A stretch of 64,000 bases of DNA, taken from positions 310,001 through 374,000 of the forward strand of contig NZ_AUHD01000004.1 in the NCBI RefSeq assembly GCF_000423005.1. Direction: 5' to 3'. The notes under the pieces are model-generated. The model was given only the letters and a program-made list of their open reading frames with translations, did no database searches and was not told where the DNA came from. This document shows positions 1-8,830 of this stretch, piece by piece. Every line of letters starts with the position of its first letter. Position 1 is the stretch's first letter. Position numbers and translations under genes: made by a program. The stretch is from Gelidibacter mesophilus DSM 14095. Lineage in GTDB: Bacteria > Bacteroidota > Bacteroidia > Flavobacteriales > Flavobacteriaceae.

Positions 1-1
1 C

Positions 2-223
2 ATTGTTTATATTGACAGCGGAGAGCAGCTTTCTGAAAACTTGTCGCGTTTTGATCACTTTATTCAAATTATAGAAGGAAAGGCTGAGGTCCAAATCGAT
101 GACAATTCTTTAAATCTTATCTCGGGCGAGTCCATTATCATTCCTGCTCATTCTAAAAACACCATTAAAGCCAATGAACGTTTCAAAATGATATCAACCA
201 TTATCAAAAGTGGTTATGAATAA
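2..223 (+). CDS. Cupin-domain protein, 5' end outside window
   Basis: The reading frame is open from base 2 to a TAA at 221-223, so the true start lies to the left of the window. The visible 73 residues have the look of a cupin beta-barrel: a GKAEVQIDD strand-turn-strand, then a glycine turn (SGESIIIPAHSKNTI) typical of cupin motif 2. Small cupins like this include sugar-phosphate isomerase-type and sugar-binding regulatory domains. The gene lies 24 bases before the PIG-L gene on the same strand, so it probably belongs to the same sugar-polymer operon. The metal-binding part would lie mostly outside the window, so activity cannot be judged. Confidence 0.6.
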   Translation: MVYIDSGEQLSENLSRFDHFIQIIEGKAEVQIDDNSLNLISGESIIIPAHSKNTIKANERFKMISTIIKSGYE

Positions 224-247
224 CCTCATCCAAAAAAATCGAAACGT

Positions 248-903
248 ATGGAACTCAATAAAAATAAGGCGGTAATAGTTGCCCATCCAGATGACGAAAC
301 GCTGTGGTGTGGCGGTGAGATTTTAAAACACCCAAAAGACCTTTGGTTCGTGGTGAGTTTATGCCGAAAAAATGATTCGGATCGGGCTCCAAAATTTAGA
401 AGAATGCTTGCAAATTATAATGCAGAGGGTGTGATGGGCGATTTGGATGATGGTCCAGAACAAGTTCCGTTAAAATCAAAACAAGTAGAAGAGACGATTT
501 TAGATTTGCTGCCAGAAAAAAAGTATGACCTTATTACACACATAGCCCTTTTGGGGAATACACAAAACATTTGCGCCATGAGGAAGTTGGTAAAGGCGTT
601 ATCACCTTATGGCACAAAAAAAAAATAACCACCAATTCACTTTGGCTTTTTGCATATGAAGATGGAAATAAGGCGTACCATCCGCGTGCCATAGAGAAGG
701 CTGATTTTTGTGAAAAATTACCGTTAAGTATATGGCTTGAAAAATACCGGATTATCACAGAAATCTATGGTTTCGAAAAATCGGGGTTTGAGGCCAAATC
801 CACTCCCGAAAAAGAGGCCTTTTGGCAATTTAAAGATGCGGAAATGGCCTTAAAATGGTTCAATCTAAAACGATCTAAAGAAAACATTATAAAACATGAC
901 TAA
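248..903 (+). pseudogene. PIG-L family N-deacetylase, frameshifted
   Basis: The first part (248 to about 535) encodes the zinc-binding signature AHPDDE near residue 12 and reads as a GlcNAc-PI/LmbE-type de-N-acetylase. The frame then breaks. The continuation in the next frame gives THSPFGEYTKHLRHEEVGKG, the second conserved block of this family, and runs to the TAA at 901-903. Adding one base at about 533-535 (a likely TTT reduced to TT, restoring YDLIYTHSPFGEY) gives an unbroken protein of about 218 residues, a normal family length. The stop overlaps the start of the next glycosyltransferase (TAATG). The family removes N-acetyl groups from sugar conjugates. Either the gene is decayed or the base was lost in sequencing. 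Confidence 0.8.
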
Positions 904-2045
904 TGAAAGTGCTTGTTCTTTATGATTATCCTCCTTCCCCTGGCGGTCTTGCGACGCAGGGAGACATGCTCTACAGAGGTTTGTTGGAGCTGGGGGTTGA
1001 TGCACATGCAGTTCATTTTGAATCGGCTCAAGAGAAAGAATGGTATTACCGATGGTTTGAGCCCGATGTGGTGGTTGGGGTGGGCTATTGGGGCCATACG
1101 CCACATCTGATACTCCATCCGCAACGTTATGGAATTCTGGCCGTTCCTTGGCTGGTCGCAGATGGGTATATCGCCAATTATCAAGAAGTTTTAAACGAAT
1201 TGCCACTGATCTTGGTTACCTCCAATTGGGTGAAAGAAATGTATGTGCGTGATGGCATCCATCCGGATAATATTGAAGTTCTTCCCGTAGGAATAGACAC
1301 GGATGCTTTTACGCCTTTGGAGAAGAACAATCCAAAAATTGCTGCAGTTCGTGAATCTTTAGGCATTTCTCCAGATCAAGTTATGATTTTGACCGTGGGT
1401 GGTGATGCCTCATCTAAAGGCGCCCAAGAAGTCATGCAGGCCTTGGCCATTATAGATACTAAAGCCCCCGATTGGAGATACATTTGCAAAGTATGGCCCC
1501 AACCCCGAACTCTCGTCCAAAATATGATCGATCTGAAAATGGCCGAATCTCTTGGACTCGAAAAAAATATAACCTACGCCACCAATACAGTATCCCGAAA
1601 TTTTATGCCCTATCTTATTGGGGCGTGCGATATTTATGCTGCGCCTTCACGCCTTGAAGGCTTCGGAATGCCACAAGTTGAGGCTGGTGCATGTGGCAAA
1701 CCTGTTATTGGTATCAATGCTATGGGCATGTTGGACACTCTTATCCATAACAAAACCGCCCTTTTGGCGAATGTTGCTCAAAAAATAACCGTAAACGAAG
1801 TTATATTAGGTGAAGAATCGGGTTTTGAAAACAATAGAAAAATTCACTTCGATAGTCCCAGGACAGTAGATTACCGCGCCAATACACAAGATATCGCCAA
1901 GGATTTGCTTAAACTGATGGAAGATGAAAAACTCCGCATAAAAATGGGAGCCGCTGGACGTGCCCGCGCGGTAGAATATTTTGATTACAAAGTGGTCTCC
2001 AAAAAATTTCTCCAAATATTGCAAGAGCGATTAGGAATTAAATAG
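903..2045 (+). CDS. GT4-family glycosyltransferase
   Basis: A 380-residue GT-B fold retaining glycosyltransferase. The N-terminal half begins with the glycine-rich loop PPSPGGLATQGDMLYRG that contacts the acceptor or donor in GT4 enzymes. The C-terminal half carries the E-x7-E nucleotide-sugar motif (EGFGMPQVE, Glu252 and Glu260). No signal peptide or membrane segment is visible, so it should act in the cytoplasm. The start overlaps the stop of the PIG-L gene by one base, and the next gene begins 7 bases downstream, so the three are probably translated from one message. The donor is probably a nucleotide sugar such as GDP-mannose, given the GH130 gene nearby, but that is inference. Confidence 0.85.
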   Translation: MKVLVLYDYPPSPGGLATQGDMLYRGLLELGVDAHAVHFESAQEKEWYYRWFEPDVVVGVGYWGHTPHLILHPQRYGILAVPWLVADGYIANYQEVLNELPLILVTSNWVKEMYVRDGIHPDNIEVLPVGIDTDAFTPLEKNNPKIAAVRESLGISPDQVMILTVGGDASSKGAQEVMQALAIIDTKAPDWRYICKVWPQPRTLVQNMIDLKMAESLGLEKNITYATNTVSRNFMPYLIGACDIYAAPSRLEGFGMPQVEAGACGKPVIGINAMGMLDTLIHNKTALLANVAQKITVNEVILGEESGFENNRKIHFDSPRTVDYRANTQDIAKDLLKLMEDEKLRIKMGAAGRARAVEYFDYKVVSKKFLQILQERLGIK

Positions 2046-2052
2046 ATTTTAA

Positions 2053-3249
2053 ATGAATCCAGAAGATAAAAAATTAATCACCTCTGCAAAAAAGGCCGCC
2101 ACTGACGTGCTTTTGCACAACGCCCATGGCACTGTCGCCGATTTACCACGCACGGCGGGATGGGGGTATCCGGAACCCTATACCAGAGATCTTCTGATAT
2201 CCGTCTTAGGGATTGCAACTACAGGAAATAAGCAACTTTTGCAGAGTGTAAAAAATGTACTTCTGACCTTAGCAAGCAATCAGTCGGAACATGGGCAAAT
2301 TCCATCGCTTGTTCACGATAAGCATAATTTAGGTTCAAGTGATACCACACCTCTTTTTTTGATGGCGGTTGGTATTTTCAGAACCCTACTTGATGATCCT
2401 CATTTTTTGGAAGCCGCTGTGGAAAACGCCGTTGTCTGGATGGCCTACCAGTGCCCCACCAATCATTATTTGATAGCGCAACAACCTACCAGCGATTGGC
2501 GCGATGAACAATGGGTGCTTGGGTACGGTCTTTATGTAAACACACTCACCTACTGTGGTCTTAGGTTTTTGAAAAAGGAAGGACTGGCCAAATATCTTGG
2601 AGATGCCATCGGGCAATTGACCTATGCTTCAGATACATCGCATAAATGCCCACATGAAGGACTTGCCATTTATGACCAACCGTATTTTGCCTTATGGTCT
2701 TATAAAGTATATAGCAGTAATCGGTTTGATTTATTGGGAAACAGTCTCGCCATTTTATCCGGTTTAGCTTCGACGGAAAAAGCCCAAGCCATGGTGAAAT
2801 GGATAGAAAATGAGTGCCAAGCTATGAATCGCACGAAAAATTTAATATTGGATCTGACTCCTAATTTTTTTCCTTTTATCCTACCCGAAGATCCCGACTG
2901 GCTACCAAGATATAGCGATTTTAATAGACCTGGGGATTATCATAATGGCGGGATATGGCCGTTTATCAGTGGGTTTTATATTGCTGCGTTGGTTGCTGCG
3001 AAAGAATTTGATCTGGCCGAAAAGAAACTTTTAGCATTGACCCAGCTCATCAAGAAAGGTAGAAATAAATCGCTGCAATTCGGTTTTAACGAATGGTACA
3101 AAGCCCAAACCGGTGAGCCAATGGGCCAGGATTGGCAAACCTGGAGTGCATCAAATTATCTATATGCGGCTGCCTGTGTGCAAGAACGAAGTATACCTTT
3201 TTTTGATACAATACAATTAAATTCAAATCGACAAACAAATCCAATGTAA
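2053..3249 (+). CDS. (alpha/alpha)6-barrel glycosidase-like protein (GH100/debranching-like)
   Basis: A 398-residue protein with the repeated helical pattern of an (alpha/alpha)6 barrel. Recognisable blocks are PEPYTRDL near residue 40, HGQIPSLVHD and SSDTTPLF around residue 97 (candidate acid Asp), DWRDEQWVLGYGLY in the middle, NGGIWPFISGFY, and NEWYKAQTGEPMGQDWQ starting near residue 346 (candidate base Glu347). This resembles GH100 neutral invertase and amylo-alpha-1,6-glucosidase-type proteins. No signal peptide is seen, so it should be cytoplasmic. It starts 7 bases after the GT4 gene. It may trim or process the glycan that the neighbouring transferases make. Substrate unknown; the fold call is more secure than the family call. 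Confidence 0.7.
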   Translation: MNPEDKKLITSAKKAATDVLLHNAHGTVADLPRTAGWGYPEPYTRDLLISVLGIATTGNKQLLQSVKNVLLTLASNQSEHGQIPSLVHDKHNLGSSDTTPLFLMAVGIFRTLLDDPHFLEAAVENAVVWMAYQCPTNHYLIAQQPTSDWRDEQWVLGYGLYVNTLTYCGLRFLKKEGLAKYLGDAIGQLTYASDTSHKCPHEGLAIYDQPYFALWSYKVYSSNRFDLLGNSLAILSGLASTEKAQAMVKWIENECQAMNRTKNLILDLTPNFFPFILPEDPDWLPRYSDFNRPGDYHNGGIWPFISGFYIAALVAAKEFDLAEKKLLALTQLIKKGRNKSLQFGFNEWYKAQTGEPMGQDWQTWSASNYLYAAACVQERSIPFFDTIQLNSNRQTNPM

Positions 3250-3353
3250 AACAGGTCAATATATTGAATTCCTCATTCGCCTGCTTATTGTTTAATTAGG
3301 ATTAGTGCACACAAGAGAATAATAGAAAACAATAGTATAAAACCCTTACAAAA

Positions 3354-5603
3354 ATGAAAATTGCTTTTGTAGCTACATATCCACCACGACAGTGCGGAAT
3401 AGGCACATTTACACACAGTCTCGCTCATGCTATGAAAAACATAGGTGATGGCGAAAATGAAATCATCATAATAGCAATGACTGATAATCATGAAACCTAT
3501 GCATTTCCTCCAGAGGTAAAACTAGTTATACACCAAGAACAGCAAACCGATTATCTAGCCGCTGCCGATTTTATTAACCGAAGCGGGGCCGACGTGTGTA
3601 TTCTTGAACACGAATTTGGTATTTATGGTGGTCAGAGCGGCGTCTACATTTTACCACTTTTACATCGGTTACATATTCCGCTGATCTCAACGTTACATAC
3701 CATTCTTGAAAATCCTTCTTATACAGAAAAAGCCATTTTACAACAGATCTGTAAAATGTCAGATAAATTGGTCGTCATGAGCCATAAGGCAATTGAATTT
3801 CTTAAAGATATTTATGAGGTCCCTACAGAAAAAATTACAAGGATTGAACATGGTGTTCCAGACTTTCATTTTGATAAAAAACAGTCGAGAAATGAACTGA
3901 AATTGGATGACAAGAAATTGCTTTTGACCTTTGGATTTGTTGGGCGCAACAAAGGTATTGAGACCGTAATAAAAGCCTTGCCACAAATTATTGAAAAGCA
4001 TCCCGAGGTGTTTTATATGGTATTGGGAAAAACACATCCCAATGTACTTAGAAGTGCGGGTGAAGAATATAGGAGCTACCTCCAGATGCTCATCAAGAAC
4101 TTAAAACTTGGTGAGCATGTTGTTTTGCTCAACGAATTTGTTGAAGAAAAAGAACTTTTTAAATACTTGGCGGCCTGCGATATTTATATTACCCCTTATA
4201 TCAATGAAGCCCAAATTACCAGCGGGACACTCACGTACGCCATGGGGTCTGGTTGTGTGGTAGTCTCCACTCCTTATTGGCATGCGGCAGAATTACTTAC
4301 AGAAAATAAAGGCTGTCTTTTTGATTTTAAAGATGAGGCTGGATTGGCAACGGTCTTAAACGAGTTGTTAGAGAAGCCCAATTTAATGAAAACCATTCAA
4401 CAGAAAGCCATACAATATGGTCAGGATATTATCTGGCCAAAAATTGGAAAGAGCTATTACGATCTATCCAAATACCTGATGTTGGAGTTGTCTAAACCGA
4501 GACAAAAAAAAGAAACGGACATCGATCTTTTATTGTTGCCCCCATTTTCATTGGCGCATATTAAAAGACTTACGGACGATACCGGCATCATCCAGCACGC
4601 CAAGTTTGGGATTCCAAATCTAAAGGAAGGCTATTGTCTTGATGACAATGCCAGGGCACTTCTGATGGTTTGCATGGCTTACAAACAGAAAAAAAGCATG
4701 CTGGCTTTAGAGTTAATGCCGGTATATATGAGTTACATCCATTATTTGCAAAATACGGATGGCACTTTTCGGAATTTTCTGAGTTTCAATCGGAATTTTT
4801 TGGATCAAGTCGGTTCTGAGGATTCCTTTGAGAGGACTATCTGGGTATTGGGCTACCTAATGGGCCATGCACCAAATGACGCCTATTATCAAAGTGCACG
4901 TTTGATTTTCTTTAATGCTTCCCCTAATTTTGAAAAGCTCAAATCTATCCGAGGTATCGCCAACACCATTATTGGCATCTGTTACTATCTTAAAACAAAT
5001 ACGTCAGATGCTGAGATGAAAATGATTTTACTGCGACTGACGGACATCCTTGTTGCTCATTTCGAACAAAATCAATCAGAAAATTGGAATTGGTTCGAGT
5101 CACTCTTGGCCTATGACAACGGCATTTTGCCCCTTGCCTTGCTCCATGCTTCACAGACTCTAGAAAACAAAAAAGTAAAGAAGATTGCTTTTAAGGCGAT
5201 GCAGTTTTTAACGTCCCACACACTTAAAGATGGGTATCTTTCAGTAATCGGGAACCGACAGTGGTATGTAAAAGACAAAGAACGCTCCATTTATGCACAA
5301 CAGCCTATCGATGCCATGGCTATGGTGCTCATGTATCATCAGGCTTTTGTTATAACAGCGGAACGAGGATATTTGGAGAAATTGTTTACGTCTTTCATGT
5401 GGTTTTTAGGTGAAAATGATTTGCGCATGAGCCTTTATGATTTTGAAACGAAGGGTTGTTGCGATGGGTTTGAAGATTACGGTGTCAACCGAAATCAGGG
5501 TGCAGAAAGTTCACTGGCCTACCTTATCTCTCACCTTACGGTGCTTCAGGCTTATGAGGAGTCTTATCATGGGCAAGAATTAAAAGTTTTTACTGATTTG
5601 TAG
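3354..5603 (+). CDS. GT4 glycosyltransferase fused to an (alpha/alpha)6-type domain
   Basis: A 749-residue two-domain protein. Residues 1 to about 375 are a GT-B glycosyltransferase with the N-terminal loop YPPRQCGIGTFTHSL and the donor-site stretch GFVGRNKGIETVI. The usual E-x7-E is altered: Glu285 is kept (NEAQITSGTLTYAMG) but the second Glu is Leu. Residues from about 396 on (LAHIKRLTDDTGIIQHA, then a LDDNARALLMV block) form a helical repeat domain like the six-hairpin glycosidases. The preceding gene encodes a separate (alpha/alpha)6 protein, so the locus carries this fold twice. No signal peptide. It lies 104 bases after the glycosidase-like gene. The fusion suggests that elongation and trimming, or substrate binding, are coupled in one polypeptide. 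Confidence 0.8.
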   Translation: MKIAFVATYPPRQCGIGTFTHSLAHAMKNIGDGENEIIIIAMTDNHETYAFPPEVKLVIHQEQQTDYLAAADFINRSGADVCILEHEFGIYGGQSGVYILPLLHRLHIPLISTLHTILENPSYTEKAILQQICKMSDKLVVMSHKAIEFLKDIYEVPTEKITRIEHGVPDFHFDKKQSRNELKLDDKKLLLTFGFVGRNKGIETVIKALPQIIEKHPEVFYMVLGKTHPNVLRSAGEEYRSYLQMLIKNLKLGEHVVLLNEFVEEKELFKYLAACDIYITPYINEAQITSGTLTYAMGSGCVVVSTPYWHAAELLTENKGCLFDFKDEAGLATVLNELLEKPNLMKTIQQKAIQYGQDIIWPKIGKSYYDLSKYLMLELSKPRQKKETDIDLLLLPPFSLAHIKRLTDDTGIIQHAKFGIPNLKEGYCLDDNARALLMVCMAYKQKKSMLALELMPVYMSYIHYLQNTDGTFRNFLSFNRNFLDQVGSEDSFERTIWVLGYLMGHAPNDAYYQSARLIFFNASPNFEKLKSIRGIANTIIGICYYLKTNTSDAEMKMILLRLTDILVAHFEQNQSENWNWFESLLAYDNGILPLALLHASQTLENKKVKKIAFKAMQFLTSHTLKDGYLSVIGNRQWYVKDKERSIYAQQPIDAMAMVLMYHQAFVITAERGYLEKLFTSFMWFLGENDLRMSLYDFETKGCCDGFEDYGVNRNQGAESSLAYLISHLTVLQAYEESYHGQELKVFTDL

Positions 5604-5828
5604 ATGGCAACAAACAACTGTAATAACTCAATACCCACTTAGACTGAGCGTCCGTCTCAATCATGTACTTTAAAACTATAAAAATTGTCCACTTGACATG
5701 AGTACATTGATTATGACGACTGGTGGCTAAAATTTATAGAAGTTAGCCTAACTTTATTACGATTGAAAAATTTTTAACCTTTAACGTGATAGATATTGAG
5801 TCAATTTTATTTTAAATGAAATCAACGG
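5604..5828. other. Convergent intergenic region, nothing recognised
   Basis: The 225 bases between the ends of the fusion glycosyltransferase and the GH130 gene hold no clear hairpin with a T-run and no coding signal that I can see. Confidence 0.4.
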
Positions 5829-7297
5829 TCAATTTTCCATAGCCTCAAATAATGCTGTCATTTCCACTACAGCATATGTGGTAGAATAATCGGAAACTGC
5901 ATAAGGCAAGATCAAATTATTGTTATGGATAACGGAGCCACAGGAATACACAACATTAGGCACATAGCCTTCCCTTTCGGTTTCTAAAGGCATAAGCAAT
6001 GGTTCTTTGAGTCGGCCAATTTCTTTGGTCGGATCGTCTAAATCGAACAAGGAGGCCCCTATACAATACCGCCGCATTGGGCCTACCCCATGGGTAATAA
6101 TCAACCAACCTTTTTCAGTCCAGATCGGAGATCCACAATTTCCCATTTTTGAAAATTCCCAAGGATATTTTGGCTGTTGTAAAAGAATTGGATCCGTCCA
6201 AAGCGTGTTTCTATCCGAAAACATAATGTAATTATTGATCCCATCCAATCGAGAAAGCATGGCATATTGGCCGTTGATCTTTTTAGGGAAAAGTGCCAAG
6301 TTTTTACCCATAGCACCTTTACCGTGCAAAGGCATGATCCGAAAGGTGTAAAAATCTTCAGTAGACAGGAACTTAGGTAAGATGGTGTGGCCATTATACG
6401 CAGTATAAGTAGCATAATAGGTAATGCTGCCGTCATCGTCAGTAAACTGAACAAAACGCGCATCTTCTATGCCTCCGCTCTCTGATTCTGAAACCGGATA
6501 AATGACCCGTTCACTGATATCAGAATCGCGTTCAAATTCTATGTCATAATAAGAATCCACCAGCCAAGTGATTTCTTCAAGAGCTACCCGTTTATCAATA
6601 CTAATATCCGCATCCTTTAAAATATGATTTACCGAATTTTTCAAGGTAAAATACTCAAAATGGTCTGGTAAGTTTTCTACTATCACCTTTGAATATTTAT
6701 CTGGAATTTCCATCTCCTTCATTTTTTTTACAAAACGGCCCTTATGATATAGTTTTTTATGAGATACATCTGCGGTGTCCATGGAATTACCGATCTTCAT
6801 TAAATGAAGATTATTATGTATATCAAGAATTGCCCTTCTAAATACAATTGATGAAATATGTCCTTCACCCGTAGCCCTGAAAGAAATAATAACGCGCATT
6901 TCACCTTTCTCCAAATAGGTCTGATCACTGTCAGGAATGATGGAGGGATTAAAAAAAGCTGTCGATTCCATGGAGTATTCCATAGTAAGATAAGAACCTA
7001 TAAGCATTTTCCGGTCCACAGAAATCGCATCAAGTTGACCTCCATCTGGTCAATTAAACCTCTAACATTTTCGCAATGTCTTTTAAATAATTTAGTGATG
7101 TTACGATGTCTTGCAGAAAACTCCCGCAATGTTTGCTGTAAAGCAACGTGAACCTCGTTTTCAGTCATACCAAATACCAGTGATAGCATATTCTTTGTAC
7201 CTTGATCGCCATTCATAAAATAGCGGGCAATAACCCTGCTAGAATCGGGTAGAAATTTCAATTCTTTTCGTGTTACAGGAACTCTCATTTTATTCAA
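5829..7297 (-). pseudogene. GH130 beta-mannoside phosphorylase/mannosidase, frameshifted
   Basis: Two minus-strand segments make one enzyme: 7297 down to about 7031 gives the N-terminus (LPDSSRVIARYFMNGDQ, RHRNITKLFKRHCENVRG), and 7019 to 5829 gives the rest (TMEYSMESTAFFNPSI, GEGHISSIVFRRA, GGIEDARFV, SRLDGINNYI, GNCGSPIWTEKGW). They are out of frame by one base. Adding one G between minus-strand positions 7031 and 7030 (TTGGATGCG instead of TTGATGCG) reads NLDAISVDRKMLIGSY and gives about 489 residues, the usual size of this long GH130 form. Members cleave beta-mannosides by phosphorolysis or hydrolysis; which applies cannot be decided here. It is convergent with the GT genes. The start could be 7297 or the Met at 7288. 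Confidence 0.85.
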
Positions 7298-7342
7298 TTA
7301 TATAGGTAATTTACGATTAATTCAGGAAAATTATTCTGTTTT

Positions 7343-7381
7343 CAGGGAATAATTTGCGCTGAAACAAGTAATAATTCCCTG
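7343..7381. repeat. Imperfect inverted repeat upstream of the GH130 gene
   Basis: CAGGGAATAATT (7343-7354) and AATAATTCCCTG (7370-7381) pair over 11 of 12 positions with a 15-base spacer. The element sits about 50 bases before the GH130 start and could be an operator or a leader hairpin. No T-run follows, so a terminator is unlikely. Confidence 0.4.
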
Positions 7382-7758
7382 TCCTCATCTAAAATAAAAA
7401 CGTCTCTAAAGCACTACAAAGTCTTAAATCTAAAAGTCTAAAGAGTGCATAGCGGTTGAAATTGGATAAATATATTAGTGTCCGACCATTCCAACTTTGA
7501 TATTGCGATGTCCTATAAATGGTCATTTAAAAAGATTAACTAGTATAAGTATAAATGCGCCGCATTAAACAAAGTCGATTTAATTCTTGCACCGGATTTT
7601 TTCATGCTTCTTAACTTTTGAAATCAAGATGCATTGAAACTTTAAACTATACAAACTAGAAAAGAAAAGACAAAACTTAAAAAGTTTACCCCTAAGCTCA
7701 TAACCCATCGTTTCAGCAAATATTTTACTTATTTTAACTCTTATACACTTGCAATTTT
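7382..7758. other. Divergent intergenic region between GH130 and OMP genes
   Basis: AT-rich sequence with frequent stops in all frames by eye. Apart from the inverted repeat before it and the promoter-like element after it, I see nothing to annotate. Confidence 0.4.
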
Positions 7759-7766
7759 TATATTTG
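7759..7766 (+). promoter_or_regulatory. Candidate -7 element for the OMP gene at 7799
   Basis: TATATTTG fits the Bacteroidota -7 consensus TAnnTTTG and lies 33 bases before the start codon. No clear TTG lies at the right distance upstream, so this is a moderate candidate. Confidence 0.35.
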
Positions 7767-7798
7767 TTTGAGGTTAATTTTCCAAACCTAAGTAGTTC

Positions 7799-8734
7799 AT
7801 GATCAAATATCTTTATATTCTTCAGGCTGTAATCTTAAAAATAGGATTTTTAATAGCTATATTAATTCACGCCAATAGTTTTTCGCAGGATATAGAACCT
7901 AGACGATGGACCTCTATGCCTATAGGGACAAATGCTGTTGGTTTTGGTTACAGTCATGTTTTTGGAAATATCGATGTGGATCCTGTGCTACAGTTAAAGG
8001 ATGGCAGCGTAATGGTAAATTCCATTGCTGTTCAATATGTCCGCCCATTTAGAATTGGTAATAGACAAGCACGAATTGACGTTCAAATTCCCTACTCTTT
8101 TGCGAAATGGGAAGGTATTCTTAACGGAGAGGACAGAGAAGTCTCTCGAAATGGCTTTGCCGATCCAAGAATTCGCCTTTCTCTTAACTTTATTGGGCCT
8201 AAAGCCATGAGCCCTAAAGAAATGCAGGCTTTTAGGAAGGAAAACCCTAGCTATACCACGTTCGGGGCCTCAATTGCGGTTAATTTACCCATAGGACAAT
8301 ACGATGGTGATAAGTTATTGAATATAGGTACTAATAGCGTTGTTATCAGACCTCAAATAGGAATGGTACATATTTGGGGAACTTGGTCTTATGAATTATC
8401 GACTTCTGTATTTTTCTATACCAATAATACTGATTATTATGTAAATAAAACGAAGGAACAGAATCCGCTTTTTGCAATGCAAACACATTTGACCAAAGAA
8501 TTCAAGCACAGAATTTGGACAACCATAAGTTTTGGTTATGGTTTAGGCGGCCATTCTATTGTGAATAGACAATCGAAAAATGATGAGAGAGGAAATTTGT
8601 TAGGTGGACTTTCAGCAGGAATGCCTATATATAAAAAGCAATCTTTAAAAATAGGCTACGGAACGACTCTTACTGTAAAGGATATTGGCGCCACTACGAA
8701 TGGTTTTTCAGTTGGTTGGTCTAGCATTTTCTAG
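7799..8734 (+). CDS. Outer-membrane transporter-like beta-barrel (phenol meta-pathway OMP superfamily)
   Basis: A 311-residue protein with a long N-terminal hydrophobic stretch ending at ANSFSQD, a plausible signal peptide. The rest alternates polar and aromatic residues as in an outer-membrane barrel and ends in aromatic IF, the usual C-terminal barrel signature (GFSVGWSSIF). The opening of the mature part (RRWTSMPIGTNAVGFGYSH) matches the family often annotated as transporter or MetA-pathway-of-phenol-degradation outer-membrane protein, thought to admit small hydrophobic compounds. It stands alone, with the patatin gene convergent to it. No substrate can be assigned. Confidence 0.65.
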   Translation: MIKYLYILQAVILKIGFLIAILIHANSFSQDIEPRRWTSMPIGTNAVGFGYSHVFGNIDVDPVLQLKDGSVMVNSIAVQYVRPFRIGNRQARIDVQIPYSFAKWEGILNGEDREVSRNGFADPRIRLSLNFIGPKAMSPKEMQAFRKENPSYTTFGASIAVNLPIGQYDGDKLLNIGTNSVVIRPQIGMVHIWGTWSYELSTSVFFYTNNTDYYVNKTKEQNPLFAMQTHLTKEFKHRIWTTISFGYGLGGHSIVNRQSKNDERGNLLGGLSAGMPIYKKQSLKIGYGTTLTVKDIGATTNGFSVGWSSIF

Positions 8735-8830
8735 TTCTCTGTCAGGGTCTTCGATTTTCGGTCTTCAGTATTATACTTAAAATTATCAACTCTGGATAAA
8801 TTGCTTCAGTTATACTAACCAAGTTTTAGG

